Below, one piece after another: positions 5,650 through 10,825 of a stretch of 10,825 nt of DNA. Numbering within the stretch: the stretch's first letter is position 1; every line of letters begins with the position of its first letter. This DNA is from Bacillota bacterium (GTDB lineage: Bacteria; Bacillota; Dethiobacteria; Dethiobacterales; Dethiobacteraceae). The position numbers and the translations under genes were made by a program. The stretch is taken from assembly GCA_018725345.1 (NCBI GenBank), contig QLUI01000033.1, positions 1 through 10,825 of the forward strand, written 5' to 3'. Under the pieces are notes generated by a model. That model searched no databases, was not told where the DNA came from, and saw only the letters and a program-made list of their open reading frames with translations.

Positions 5650-6315
5650 TTATCTGCCAAACAGCAAGCTGCCCACCCGGATTAGATTGGCGCCTTCTTC
5701 GATTGCCGTTTCAAAATCATTAGACATTCCCATAGATAATAACTTCATTTCTCTGCCGGATGTCCGGCAGTTGTTGAACAACCGAAACATTTCCCGGAAA
5801 TAAGGCCTAGCTTCCTCCGAATCTGCCGTGTATGGCGGGATTGCCATCAGGCCTTCCACCCGCAAACGCGGCAAATCAGTCGTAGCAGCTAGAAAATCGT
5901 CAAGCTCCACTGGAGAAATTCCCCCCTTTTGCCCTTCTCCGCCCAGGTTGACTTGAATCAGCACGCTAATTTGTAGTTCTTGCGCTTGCGCCTCTTGCTG
6001 CAATGCCTCTGCCAACCGCCAGCGATCCAAAGAATGGATCAGCTTAAACCGACCCACCACATCCTTTACCTTGTTAGTTTGCAGGCGCCCGATAAAATGC
6101 CACTCGACTGCCGGAAATACTTCTATTTTCGGCCACGCCTCCTGTACGCGATTTTCGCCGAAAGTTTTTAAACCCAGAGTTATAGCCTCTGCAATAATCG
6201 CAGTCGGTACCGTTTTAGTTACTGCCACCATACCCACCTCATCCCGGCCGCTACGCTGCGCCGCGCGAGCCATACGAGTACGGATATCATCCAGCCGTGC
6301 CGCCAAACTGCTCAT
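5650..6315 (-). CDS. ylmE: PLP homeostasis protein (YggS/YlmE family)
   Basis: This family of single-domain proteins binds pyridoxal phosphate in a TIM-barrel like the N-terminal part of alanine racemase. It controls PLP supply and amino-acid/keto-acid balance without known enzymatic activity. The 221 residues carry the PLP lysine in VAVTKTVP (K34), then FGENRVQE (52-59) and HFIGRLQTNK (73-82). The phosphate-binding C-terminal part reads LSMGMSNDFETAIEEGANLI and RVGSLLFG. Length matches the family. The ATG at 6315 overlaps the upstream stop codon as ATGA, a sign of translational coupling with the HlyD-like gene. It is 23 bases from sepF. Confidence 0.95.
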   Translation of the reverse strand: MSSLAARLDDIRTRMARAAQRSGRDEVGMVAVTKTVPTAIIAEAITLGLKTFGENRVQEAWPKIEVFPAVEWHFIGRLQTNKVKDVVGRFKLIHSLDRWRLAEALQQEAQAQELQISVLIQVNLGGEGQKGGISPVELDDFLAATTDLPRLRVEGLMAIPPYTADSEEARPYFREMFRLFNNCRTSGREMKLLSMGMSNDFETAIEEGANLIRVGSLLFGR

Positions 6316-7271
6316 AAGCGTTGTCCCTCCTTGACTAGCAGCGGATTTTTTATAACAGTCCTTCCGCTCCTTACACCCTCAATCACCACGTTCTCCCCCA
6401 CCTCGCCCAACACTTTGACAGGCAGATAGCTCACTACCGACTTTTCAAGAAGATAGACGCCTGTGTCGGCTCCCCGCGAAATTAGCGCTGATGATGGCAA
6501 GACAAAACCTGTAATTCTTCTTGCCACAATTTCCGCATCACTAAGCCGTTGAACAAAGGAGCCTTCTACGTCCTCGCTTAGCGTAAACGCCAAGCGGACA
6601 GTATCTTCGCCTTCCTTCAGCACCACCCAAGAAGCCAGCACTTCTTCTTGCGGCGAGAAAGCAAAGCGCAAGCGGTTCCTTTGAGACGTCAACAGCGCAA
6701 AATCATCTCTCGACAAATCAACAACATAATACCAGCTAAAATTGTTTACTACCTTGAAGAAAATGGAACCTTGCCTTACTTCGGCACCATCCGGCACCGC
6801 CTGGGTTTTTTTTGACAGTTTACGAACTTCTGCCGCATCAATCCTCTCTAAATCACCAGGTTGCAGCGCGCCTTCAAGTCCGTCAAGCACAGGAATCATT
6901 ACGCCGGACACCGGCGCAGAAATATTTTGCACGCCGCCGCCCGCAGTATAAATTTTGGCCACATTCGCTCCTACCGCCAGCCGCGCACCGGCGGTAGCTA
7001 CCCAGCGCACAGTGCCGGTAACCGGCGCCGCCACAACACGCTCGTCGCGCACAATTACCCCGCTAACTGAGACAATTTGCTCCAACACACTTACCTCACT
7101 GACGACGGTTTTTAGCAGCAGGCGGGTCAGCATACTTCCGGCAAAAAAATAGGCTACCTGCAAAGCGAGTACTGCCGCCACCAGCATTAAACTCCCCCGG
7201 AGAAATTTTTCTTTAATGCCTTTTTTCTTCCCTTTGCCGGGAATTACCGCAAATCTTCTTTTTCGTTTCAT
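6312..7271 (-). CDS. HlyD-like membrane protein (periplasmic adaptor-type), 319 residues
   Basis: The protein has a very basic N-terminus (MKRKRRFAVIPGKGKKKGIK), one membrane segment (about 24-47) and a long outside-facing part. Repeated beta-rich stretches such as VSVSGVIVRDERVVAAPVTG and NISAPVSGVMIPVLDG resemble the split lipoyl/barrel-sandwich hybrid of HlyD/membrane fusion proteins. Unlike full adaptors it lacks a long alpha-hairpin, and no pump gene lies nearby, so an export role is not shown. I recall similar genes beside ylmE in Clostridia, which points to an envelope or division role. I choose ATG 7271 because AGGAAGG lies 7 bases upstream. A TTG at 7379 in the same frame would start within the ylmD remnant. 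It overlaps both neighbours as ATGA. Confidence 0.75.
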   Translation of the reverse strand: MKRKRRFAVIPGKGKKKGIKEKFLRGSLMLVAAVLALQVAYFFAGSMLTRLLLKTVVSEVSVLEQIVSVSGVIVRDERVVAAPVTGTVRWVATAGARLAVGANVAKIYTAGGGVQNISAPVSGVMIPVLDGLEGALQPGDLERIDAAEVRKLSKKTQAVPDGAEVRQGSIFFKVVNNFSWYYVVDLSRDDFALLTSQRNRLRFAFSPQEEVLASWVVLKEGEDTVRLAFTLSEDVEGSFVQRLSDAEIVARRITGFVLPSSALISRGADTGVYLLEKSVVSYLPVKVLGEVGENVVIEGVRSGRTVIKNPLLVKEGQRL

Positions 7272-7477
7272 GTTACTGCCTTCCTGCTTGGCGTCAAAGA
7301 AAGAATTCCGGCCATCCGCCCTGCTTGTGCCGCCGGCTAAGCGGTAGGAAAAAAGTGCTGATGATGACAACTTGTACAATAGCGACTGCTAACAATATTC
7401 TTTGCCCTAATCCCAGCTTCCTGCAACAGTCGCAAATGATATCCCGGCAAGTCAATTAGAATGCAGATGCTCAAAAG
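7268..7477 (-). pseudogene. ylmD: decayed C-terminal fragment of YlmD (laccase-domain/YfiH family)
   Basis: Between nrdG and the HlyD-like gene the minus strand encodes, in pieces, the typical YlmD C-terminus: IDLPGYHLRLLQEAGI, YCTSCHHQHFF, FSYRLAGGTS and GRMAGILSL. Family members read about CTYCxPxLFFSYRRDGGxTGRMAA. Two frameshifts separate the pieces. One is a lost T in a T run (six instead of seven) after QHFF. The other is an extra A before GGGCGG. Together they restore the original frame, whose TGA (7270-7268) overlaps the next ATG as ATGA. Only about 65 of some 250 codons remain; an in-frame TAA (7480-7478) and then nrdG lie upstream. In Bacillus ylmD sits exactly here, before ylmE. YlmD-type proteins oxidise or phosphorolyse purine nucleosides; this copy cannot. 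Confidence 0.75.
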
Positions 7478-7515
7478 TTAGAAAGCTGATCTCTCCGGCA
7501 GTCCTAATTTCTTCC

Positions 7516-8049
7516 TTAGCCATACATCTGCGCCTGCCCACGGAAATGTAACGGCGAGAGAACCGGCGAACCGGTCTGGATTGTGGCTGGCAAGTCAATA
7601 ATCCGTTGGTTCCGCGAACCACGGTATGTGAGCGAGATATCGCGCTCCGCCAAAAGAAACGGCCCGTCAACCAACAGATCTCCCGCAACAAGTAATGCTG
7701 CCGTAGCTTTGTCGGTCACAGCCTTGTCCCTTAGTTGCTCATAGGTATAGCCGGAGTAAATCATTAGCTGATAATCGGCTTTCTTTAAAATTTGCGCAAG
7801 CATAACAAGTGGCTCTGCCTGAGCAAATGGTTCCCCACCGGAGAAAGTCACGCCCCGCACCCCACGGTCAGCGCCTATTTCTGCCGCTAGCTTAATCACA
7901 TCTAGCCATCTTCCCCCTGCAAAATCCTGTGTCTGTGGGTTGTGGCAACCGGGACAAAGATGCGGGCAGCCCTGAAGAAAAACTGCCGTTCTTATGCCCG
8001 GTCCATCCACCACACTATAATGTTTCAGACCTGCAAGCTTTAGTTTCAT
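7516..8049 (-). CDS. nrdG: anaerobic ribonucleotide reductase activating protein (radical SAM)
   Basis: NrdG uses an iron-sulfur cluster and S-adenosylmethionine to create the glycyl radical on NrdD. The cluster cysteines appear as GCPHLCPGCHN, a CX3CX2C motif (C28, C32, C35). This is the spacing of the radical SAM activase family, preceded by the family's YSVVDGPGIRTAVFLQGC. The SAM-binding GGEP motif is present (TFSGGEPFAQ), and DLLVDGPF plus LTYRGSRNQRIIDLP mark the NrdG C-terminus. I choose ATG 8049, six bases after AGGAGG (8061-8056). A GTG at 8055 in frame abuts the ribosome binding site and is unlikely. The product has 177 residues, slightly long but normal. It follows nrdD by 111 bases that hold a palindrome. 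Confidence 0.95.
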   Translation of the reverse strand: MKLKLAGLKHYSVVDGPGIRTAVFLQGCPHLCPGCHNPQTQDFAGGRWLDVIKLAAEIGADRGVRGVTFSGGEPFAQAEPLVMLAQILKKADYQLMIYSGYTYEQLRDKAVTDKATAALLVAGDLLVDGPFLLAERDISLTYRGSRNQRIIDLPATIQTGSPVLSPLHFRGQAQMYG

Positions 8050-8145
8050 GCTCACCCTCCTTGCTCAGAGCAAATCATTGCCACACAAGCCCACACTGCT
8101 ACTTTTGCAAATCCCCTCTCCCTCCGGGAGAGGGTTAGGGTGAGC
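8050..8145 (-). promoter_or_regulatory. inverted repeat able to cover the nrdG ribosome binding site
   Basis: On the minus strand GCTCACCCT (8145-8137) is perfectly complementary to AGGGTGAGC (8058-8050). The second copy includes the 3' part of the nrdG Shine-Dalgarno (AAGGAGGG, 8062-8055) and reaches the ATG. Pairing in the nrdD-nrdG mRNA could lower nrdG translation. The pairing is visible; the effect is inferred. Confidence 0.45.
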
Positions 8146-8146
8146 G
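8113..8146. repeat. GC-rich palindromic repeat in the nrdD-nrdG gap
   Basis: CCCTCTCCC (8114-8122) and GGGAGAGGG (8126-8134) form a perfect 9-bp hairpin with a TCC loop, followed by TTAGGGTGAGC. The motif resembles dispersed intergenic palindromes of the form CCCTCTCCC..GGGAGAGGGTTAGGGTGAG that I recall from many bacterial genomes. It has no U-tract and is more likely an mRNA-stability or attenuation element, or a mobile repeat, than a full terminator. The rest of the gap shows no open frame of note. Confidence 0.6.
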
Positions 8147-8160
8147 CAGAGTATGGGTGT

Positions 8161-10185
8161 TTAGCTGCAGTGTGTCTTTCTGTCGCGCAGTTCCGCCAGT
8201 TTGGCGCTATTAAAGCGATCTACTGTGGAAAGATACCCGGTAATCCGCCGAATCCGGCGCACCTCGCTACTGCCGCATCCAGGGCAGCAGCCAGATAAGA
8301 TTCCGCTATACCCGCAACTGCGGCATTCATCAATGGGGTAATTGATTCCGCCATAACCAATGTCGGAAACAGACATATGGGAAATAATTTCCTCAACCGC
8401 TTCTACGTTTTCCCCGGGCGGCGCATCTAACTCTACGTAAGAAATATGCCCGGCGTTACAATATTTATGGTATTCTCCTTCCAAAGAAAGCTTATCGAAG
8501 AGAGACATGCAGTAATTCACAGGTATATGGAATGAGTTTGTATAATACTCTTTGTCTGTTACTTTGGGAATTGAGCCGTAAATATCGCGATCCATTTTAA
8601 CGAAACGTCCGGAGAGACCTTCGGCCGGCGTAGCCACCAGCGTAAAGTTTAAGTCAAACTCTTCGGAAAACTGGTCCATCCTTTTACCCATATGAGAAAT
8701 AATTTTCAAGCCTAAATCCTGGGCTTCCCGATCTTCCCCATGATGCTTGCCTATCAATGCCTGCAAAGTCTCCGCCAGCCCGATAAAGCCCACTGCTAAC
8801 GTACCATGCTTAATTACCTCTTTAATAGGGTCGTCCAATTCCAGCTTTTCCGAATCCATATACAATTTTTGGCCCATTAAAAACGGCAGGTCACGGACCC
8901 GCAGATTGCCCAGGATTTCAAAGCGGTGCAACAGTTGACGGGCTCCCAAACGCATCAAACGATCAAGTTCCACAAAAAACAGGCTCACATCCCGCGCCTG
9001 CAATGCGAGGCGCGGCAGATTCAGAGAAACGGGAGCAATATTGCCGCGGCCGGCTGATCGTTCTTCGCCATGGCGGTTACCGATCACCCGGGTACGGCAA
9101 CCCATATATGCTACTTCTTCCCCAAATTTCGCGTTAAAAGTTGTATCCATGAAACTGAATGTTGGATTCAAGCGTTTAGTGGCCACCTTTTGCGCAAGCT
9201 TGAATAAATCAAAATTCGGGTCAGCCGGCTCCAAATTCACACCTTTTTTTGTCCTAAAAACCAAATTAGGAAAGATTGGACTCTCTCCGTTGCCCAAGCC
9301 ACGGTCAAAGGCTCGCAGAATGGCACGGGTTATCGCTCTACCCACCTCTGACGTGTCAGTACCCACATTGAGGGAAGAAAAAGGCACCTGGGCACCGGCG
9401 CGGGAATGCATGGTGTTAAGATTATAAACCAAACCCTCCATCGCCTGGAAGATTTCTTCCTCATTCGGTACAGACGCCATGTTTTGTACAATTTCCGCCA
9501 TCGAACGGTCAAAATGGGGAAAACTCTGGCCGCCGAACATCTCATTTTGATTACTCTGTAGGATAATGGCAGCCTGTGCAGCAGCAGACGCCACTCTTTT
9601 TGGCGGACGGATAAAACCATAACCGGTGTTAAACCCTTCAGTTAACAGTTTTGTTAAGTCCACCTGCAAGCAGTTGAGCGTCTTACCATAATAATCCAGG
9701 TCATGAATATGAAGCGCCCCGCTCGTATGGGCATTGGCAAACTCTTCAGGCAAAAGGTTGGTCAGATAATATCGCTTACTGGCGGCGCTGGCAATTTGCA
9801 GCATCTTGGCGGAAGGCGAATTAGAAACATTCGCGTTTTCTCGGCTGGTTTCCACTAAAATTTCCTTGACCGTATCCATTAAATCCGACTTGCCTTCACG
9901 AATCCTGCTCCGCCGGTCACGGTAAAGTATGTATGCTTTCGCCGTCCGGGCATGTCCATTTTCTATGAGAACTTTTTCCACAGTATCCTGAACATCTTCA
10001 ACGTCTGGGATAATCCCATTATAGCCCAATTTCGTCAGTTCAACCACAACTTGCTTAGTCAGGATCTCCGCAATTTTGTGGTTTTCACCACCCACAGCCC
10101 TAGCTGCCTTAAAAACGGCTTCTGTAATTTTTTCCGCATTAAATGGAACAACACGTCCGTCACGCTTTCTGATTTCCACAAACAT
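8161..10185 (-). CDS. nrdD: anaerobic (class III) ribonucleoside-triphosphate reductase
   Basis: NrdD reduces ribonucleotides to deoxyribonucleotides under anoxia using a glycyl radical made by NrdG; most members use formate as reductant. The 674 residues start with an ATP-cone (1-95, KRDGRVVPFNAEKITEAV), the allosteric site for overall activity. The core includes HIHDLDYYGKTLNCLQVDL, QGGQ-like NEMFGGQSFPHFD and YMGCRTRV, whose C363 is the likely thiyl-radical cysteine. At the C-terminus, C621/C624 and C634/C637 form the zinc site (CRSCGYSG..CPGCGS), and RRIRRITGYL carries the radical glycine G650. Nothing essential seems missing. ATG 10185 follows GGAGGG by about 10 bases. It sits 35 bases after nrdR and is expected to be repressed by NrdR when dATP is high. 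Confidence 0.97.
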   Translation of the reverse strand: MFVEIRKRDGRVVPFNAEKITEAVFKAARAVGGENHKIAEILTKQVVVELTKLGYNGIIPDVEDVQDTVEKVLIENGHARTAKAYILYRDRRSRIREGKSDLMDTVKEILVETSRENANVSNSPSAKMLQIASAASKRYYLTNLLPEEFANAHTSGALHIHDLDYYGKTLNCLQVDLTKLLTEGFNTGYGFIRPPKRVASAAAQAAIILQSNQNEMFGGQSFPHFDRSMAEIVQNMASVPNEEEIFQAMEGLVYNLNTMHSRAGAQVPFSSLNVGTDTSEVGRAITRAILRAFDRGLGNGESPIFPNLVFRTKKGVNLEPADPNFDLFKLAQKVATKRLNPTFSFMDTTFNAKFGEEVAYMGCRTRVIGNRHGEERSAGRGNIAPVSLNLPRLALQARDVSLFFVELDRLMRLGARQLLHRFEILGNLRVRDLPFLMGQKLYMDSEKLELDDPIKEVIKHGTLAVGFIGLAETLQALIGKHHGEDREAQDLGLKIISHMGKRMDQFSEEFDLNFTLVATPAEGLSGRFVKMDRDIYGSIPKVTDKEYYTNSFHIPVNYCMSLFDKLSLEGEYHKYCNAGHISYVELDAPPGENVEAVEEIISHMSVSDIGYGGINYPIDECRSCGYSGILSGCCPGCGSSEVRRIRRITGYLSTVDRFNSAKLAELRDRKTHCS

Positions 10186-10220
10186 CTTGTTATGTCCCTC
10201 CGCTCTCGGTCACTATTAAC

Positions 10221-10679
10221 TCAGCTTTCTTTTTTTGGCATATTCTTTAAAGCTTCTCTAAAATCATTGATATCTTTAAACTTGTGGTAGACAGAAGCGA
10301 AACGCACATAAGCAACTTCGTCTATCTCACGAAGCTTAGCCAACACCCGTTGTCCGATTTCATCTGACGCCACCTCGTGATGGAAACTGTTCCGCAACTC
10401 CCGCTCGACTTCATCCACCAAATCCTCAAACACACTTAGCGAAATCTTACGGTTGCCCCCGGCATAAATCAGACCGTTTAAGATTTTCCCACGCTCAAAG
10501 ATTTGTCTGCTGCTATCACGCTTAACCACAATAATCGGAGACTCCTCCAGCTTTTCATAGGTGGTAAAGCGTTTTTCACAAGCTGTACACTCCCGCCGGC
10601 GGCGAACCGCGCCGCCCTCATCAGTAGACCGAGAATCAATCACCCGGCTCTCAACACAACCACAGTAAGGGCATTTCAT
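10221..10679 (-). CDS. nrdR: NrdR transcriptional repressor of ribonucleotide reductase genes
   Basis: NrdR senses ATP/dATP through an ATP-cone and binds paired NrdR boxes to repress nrd promoters. The N-terminus MKCPYCGCVESRVIDSR has the zinc-ribbon pairs C3/C6 and C31/C34 (CTAC), with RRRRECTAC and KRFTTYE as in all NrdR proteins. The ATP-cone covers about 46-136 (IIVVKRDSSRQIFERGKIL, then VYHKFKDINDF). At 152 residues the length is normal. I take ATG 10679 because MKCPYC is the universal start, with AGGAG about 11 bases upstream; an in-frame TTG at 10703 is less likely. It is the first gene of nrdR-nrdD-nrdG and sits behind two NrdR boxes, so it should repress itself. Confidence 0.97.
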   Translation of the reverse strand: MKCPYCGCVESRVIDSRSTDEGGAVRRRRECTACEKRFTTYEKLEESPIIVVKRDSSRQIFERGKILNGLIYAGGNRKISLSVFEDLVDEVERELRNSFHHEVASDEIGQRVLAKLREIDEVAYVRFASVYHKFKDINDFREALKNMPKKES

Positions 10680-10703
10680 CTCGCTCTGGTCTCCTTTAAC
10701 CAA

Positions 10704-10719
10704 GCACTATATCTAGTGT
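10704..10719. promoter_or_regulatory. NrdR box 1 (near-perfect)
   Basis: GCACTATATCTAGTGT matches the NrdR box consensus ACACWATATMTWGTGT at 15 of 16 positions. It lies just downstream of the -10 hexamer, over or just past the transcription start, so bound NrdR would block initiation. It is nested in a larger palindrome (AACCAA..TTGGTT) in the nrdR leader. Confidence 0.85.
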
Positions 10720-10726
10720 TTGGTTA

Positions 10727-10755
10727 ATTATACACCACCAGATGTTGTATGTCAA
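10727..10755 (-). promoter_or_regulatory. consensus sigma-A promoter of the nrdR-nrdD-nrdG operon
   Basis: TTGACA (10755-10750) and TATAAT (10732-10727) are both perfect hexamers with a 17-base spacer. The start should fall near 10720, giving a leader of about 40 bases before nrdR. Such a strong promoter is plausible because it is held down by NrdR. Confidence 0.93.
10735..10750. promoter_or_regulatory. NrdR box 2 (degenerate) in the promoter spacer
   Basis: CCACCAGATGTTGTAT matches the NrdR consensus at about 11 of 16 positions. It starts exactly 31 bases from box 1, the roughly three-turn spacing usual for NrdR box pairs. It fills the spacer and touches the -35. Confidence 0.6.
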
Positions 10756-10777
10756 AAGCAAATTTAGCGGATTGTGT

Positions 10778-10825
10778 TTAGCGGTTACGATACCCGGTCT
10801 CCTTGATTTCTACAAGGATAGTATC
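10778..10825 (-). CDS. ylmC: partial C-terminus, probably YlmC/YmxH family
   Basis: The frame entering from the right edge encodes DTILVEIKETGYRNR and ends at TAA (10780-10778). Only 15 codons are visible. The DTILVEI strand fits the end of YlmC/YmxH proteins (PRC-barrel, sporulation-associated), where a similar I/V-rich strand closes the barrel. Position supports it: in Bacillus ylmC lies directly before ylmD in this cluster. A second open frame here is shorter and looks less protein-like. The identification rests mostly on gene order. Confidence 0.5.
   Translation of the reverse strand, partial: DTILVEIKETGYRNR

Noticed and set aside
7272..7379. A longer HlyD-like protein starting at TTG 7379.
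   Set aside because: The first 36 residues come from the ylmD remnant frame (FSYRLAGGTS), and a good ribosome binding site precedes the ATG at 7271.
7380..7515. A dedicated promoter for the HlyD-ylmE-sepF cluster in the nrdG-to-HlyD gap.
   Set aside because: TTGACT (minus strand, 7455-7450) has no acceptable -10 at 16-18 bases, and the region is better explained by the ylmD remnant.
8113..8134. CRISPR-like or tandem repeat at the GC-rich palindrome.
   Set aside because: Only a single copy is present in the window and there are no spacers.
9041..9620. Open frames of about 100-130 codons inside nrdD, on both strands.
   Set aside because: They lie wholly within the conserved catalytic core of NrdD and have no family features or plausible starts.

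Overview
The window is a compact stretch of a Firmicutes chromosome, most likely an anaerobic member of the Clostridia or Negativicutes. All genes I can support lie on the minus strand, so gene order below runs from high to low coordinates. The evidence for the organism is the Bacillus/Clostridia-type order ylmC-(ylmD)-ylmE-sepF-ylmG-ylmH-divIVA-ileS, a DivIVA and SepF pair, AGGAGG-type ribosome binding sites, and an oxygen-sensitive class III ribonucleotide reductase. I cannot name a genus.

Layout. 10825-10778 is the last 15 codons of a gene that fits YlmC/YmxH. 10755-10704 is a textbook sigma-A promoter overlaid by two NrdR boxes. It drives nrdR (10679-10221), nrdD (10185-8161) and nrdG (8049-7516), a self-regulated operon for anaerobic dNTP synthesis. 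8050-8160 holds a GC-rich palindrome and an inverted repeat that can cover the nrdG ribosome binding site. 7477-7268 is a decayed C-terminal fragment of ylmD (laccase-domain/YfiH family) with two compensating frameshifts. Next come a HlyD-like membrane protein, ylmE/yggS, sepF, ylmG/yggT, ylmH and divIVA, the cell-division and wall-growth cluster, tightly packed and probably one transcript. ileS (3063-292) ends at a strong hairpin (238-282). A partial small gene of unknown function (164-1) runs off the left edge.

The most unusual part is the 464-base gap between divIVA and ileS (3064-3527). It contains a relic of about 300 bases of an IS200/IS605-family (TnpB) element: paired left-end and right-end hairpins of the same 21-base design with a bulged T, a promoter, the last ~38 codons of tnpB, and the overlapping omegaRNA-type scaffold ending in TCAA. 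The relic abuts the 3' half of a T-box leader (antiterminator with UGGU, then terminator). I find no T-box stem I with a specifier loop. The leader of ileS therefore looks like a fusion of an orphan TnpB guide-RNA scaffold with a T-box expression platform, with the best visible promoter supplied by the element.

Together the genes cover dNTP supply, septum and pole formation, PLP homeostasis and charging of tRNA-Ile. The functional reading of the ileS leader is inference; the sequence pieces that compose it are visible.
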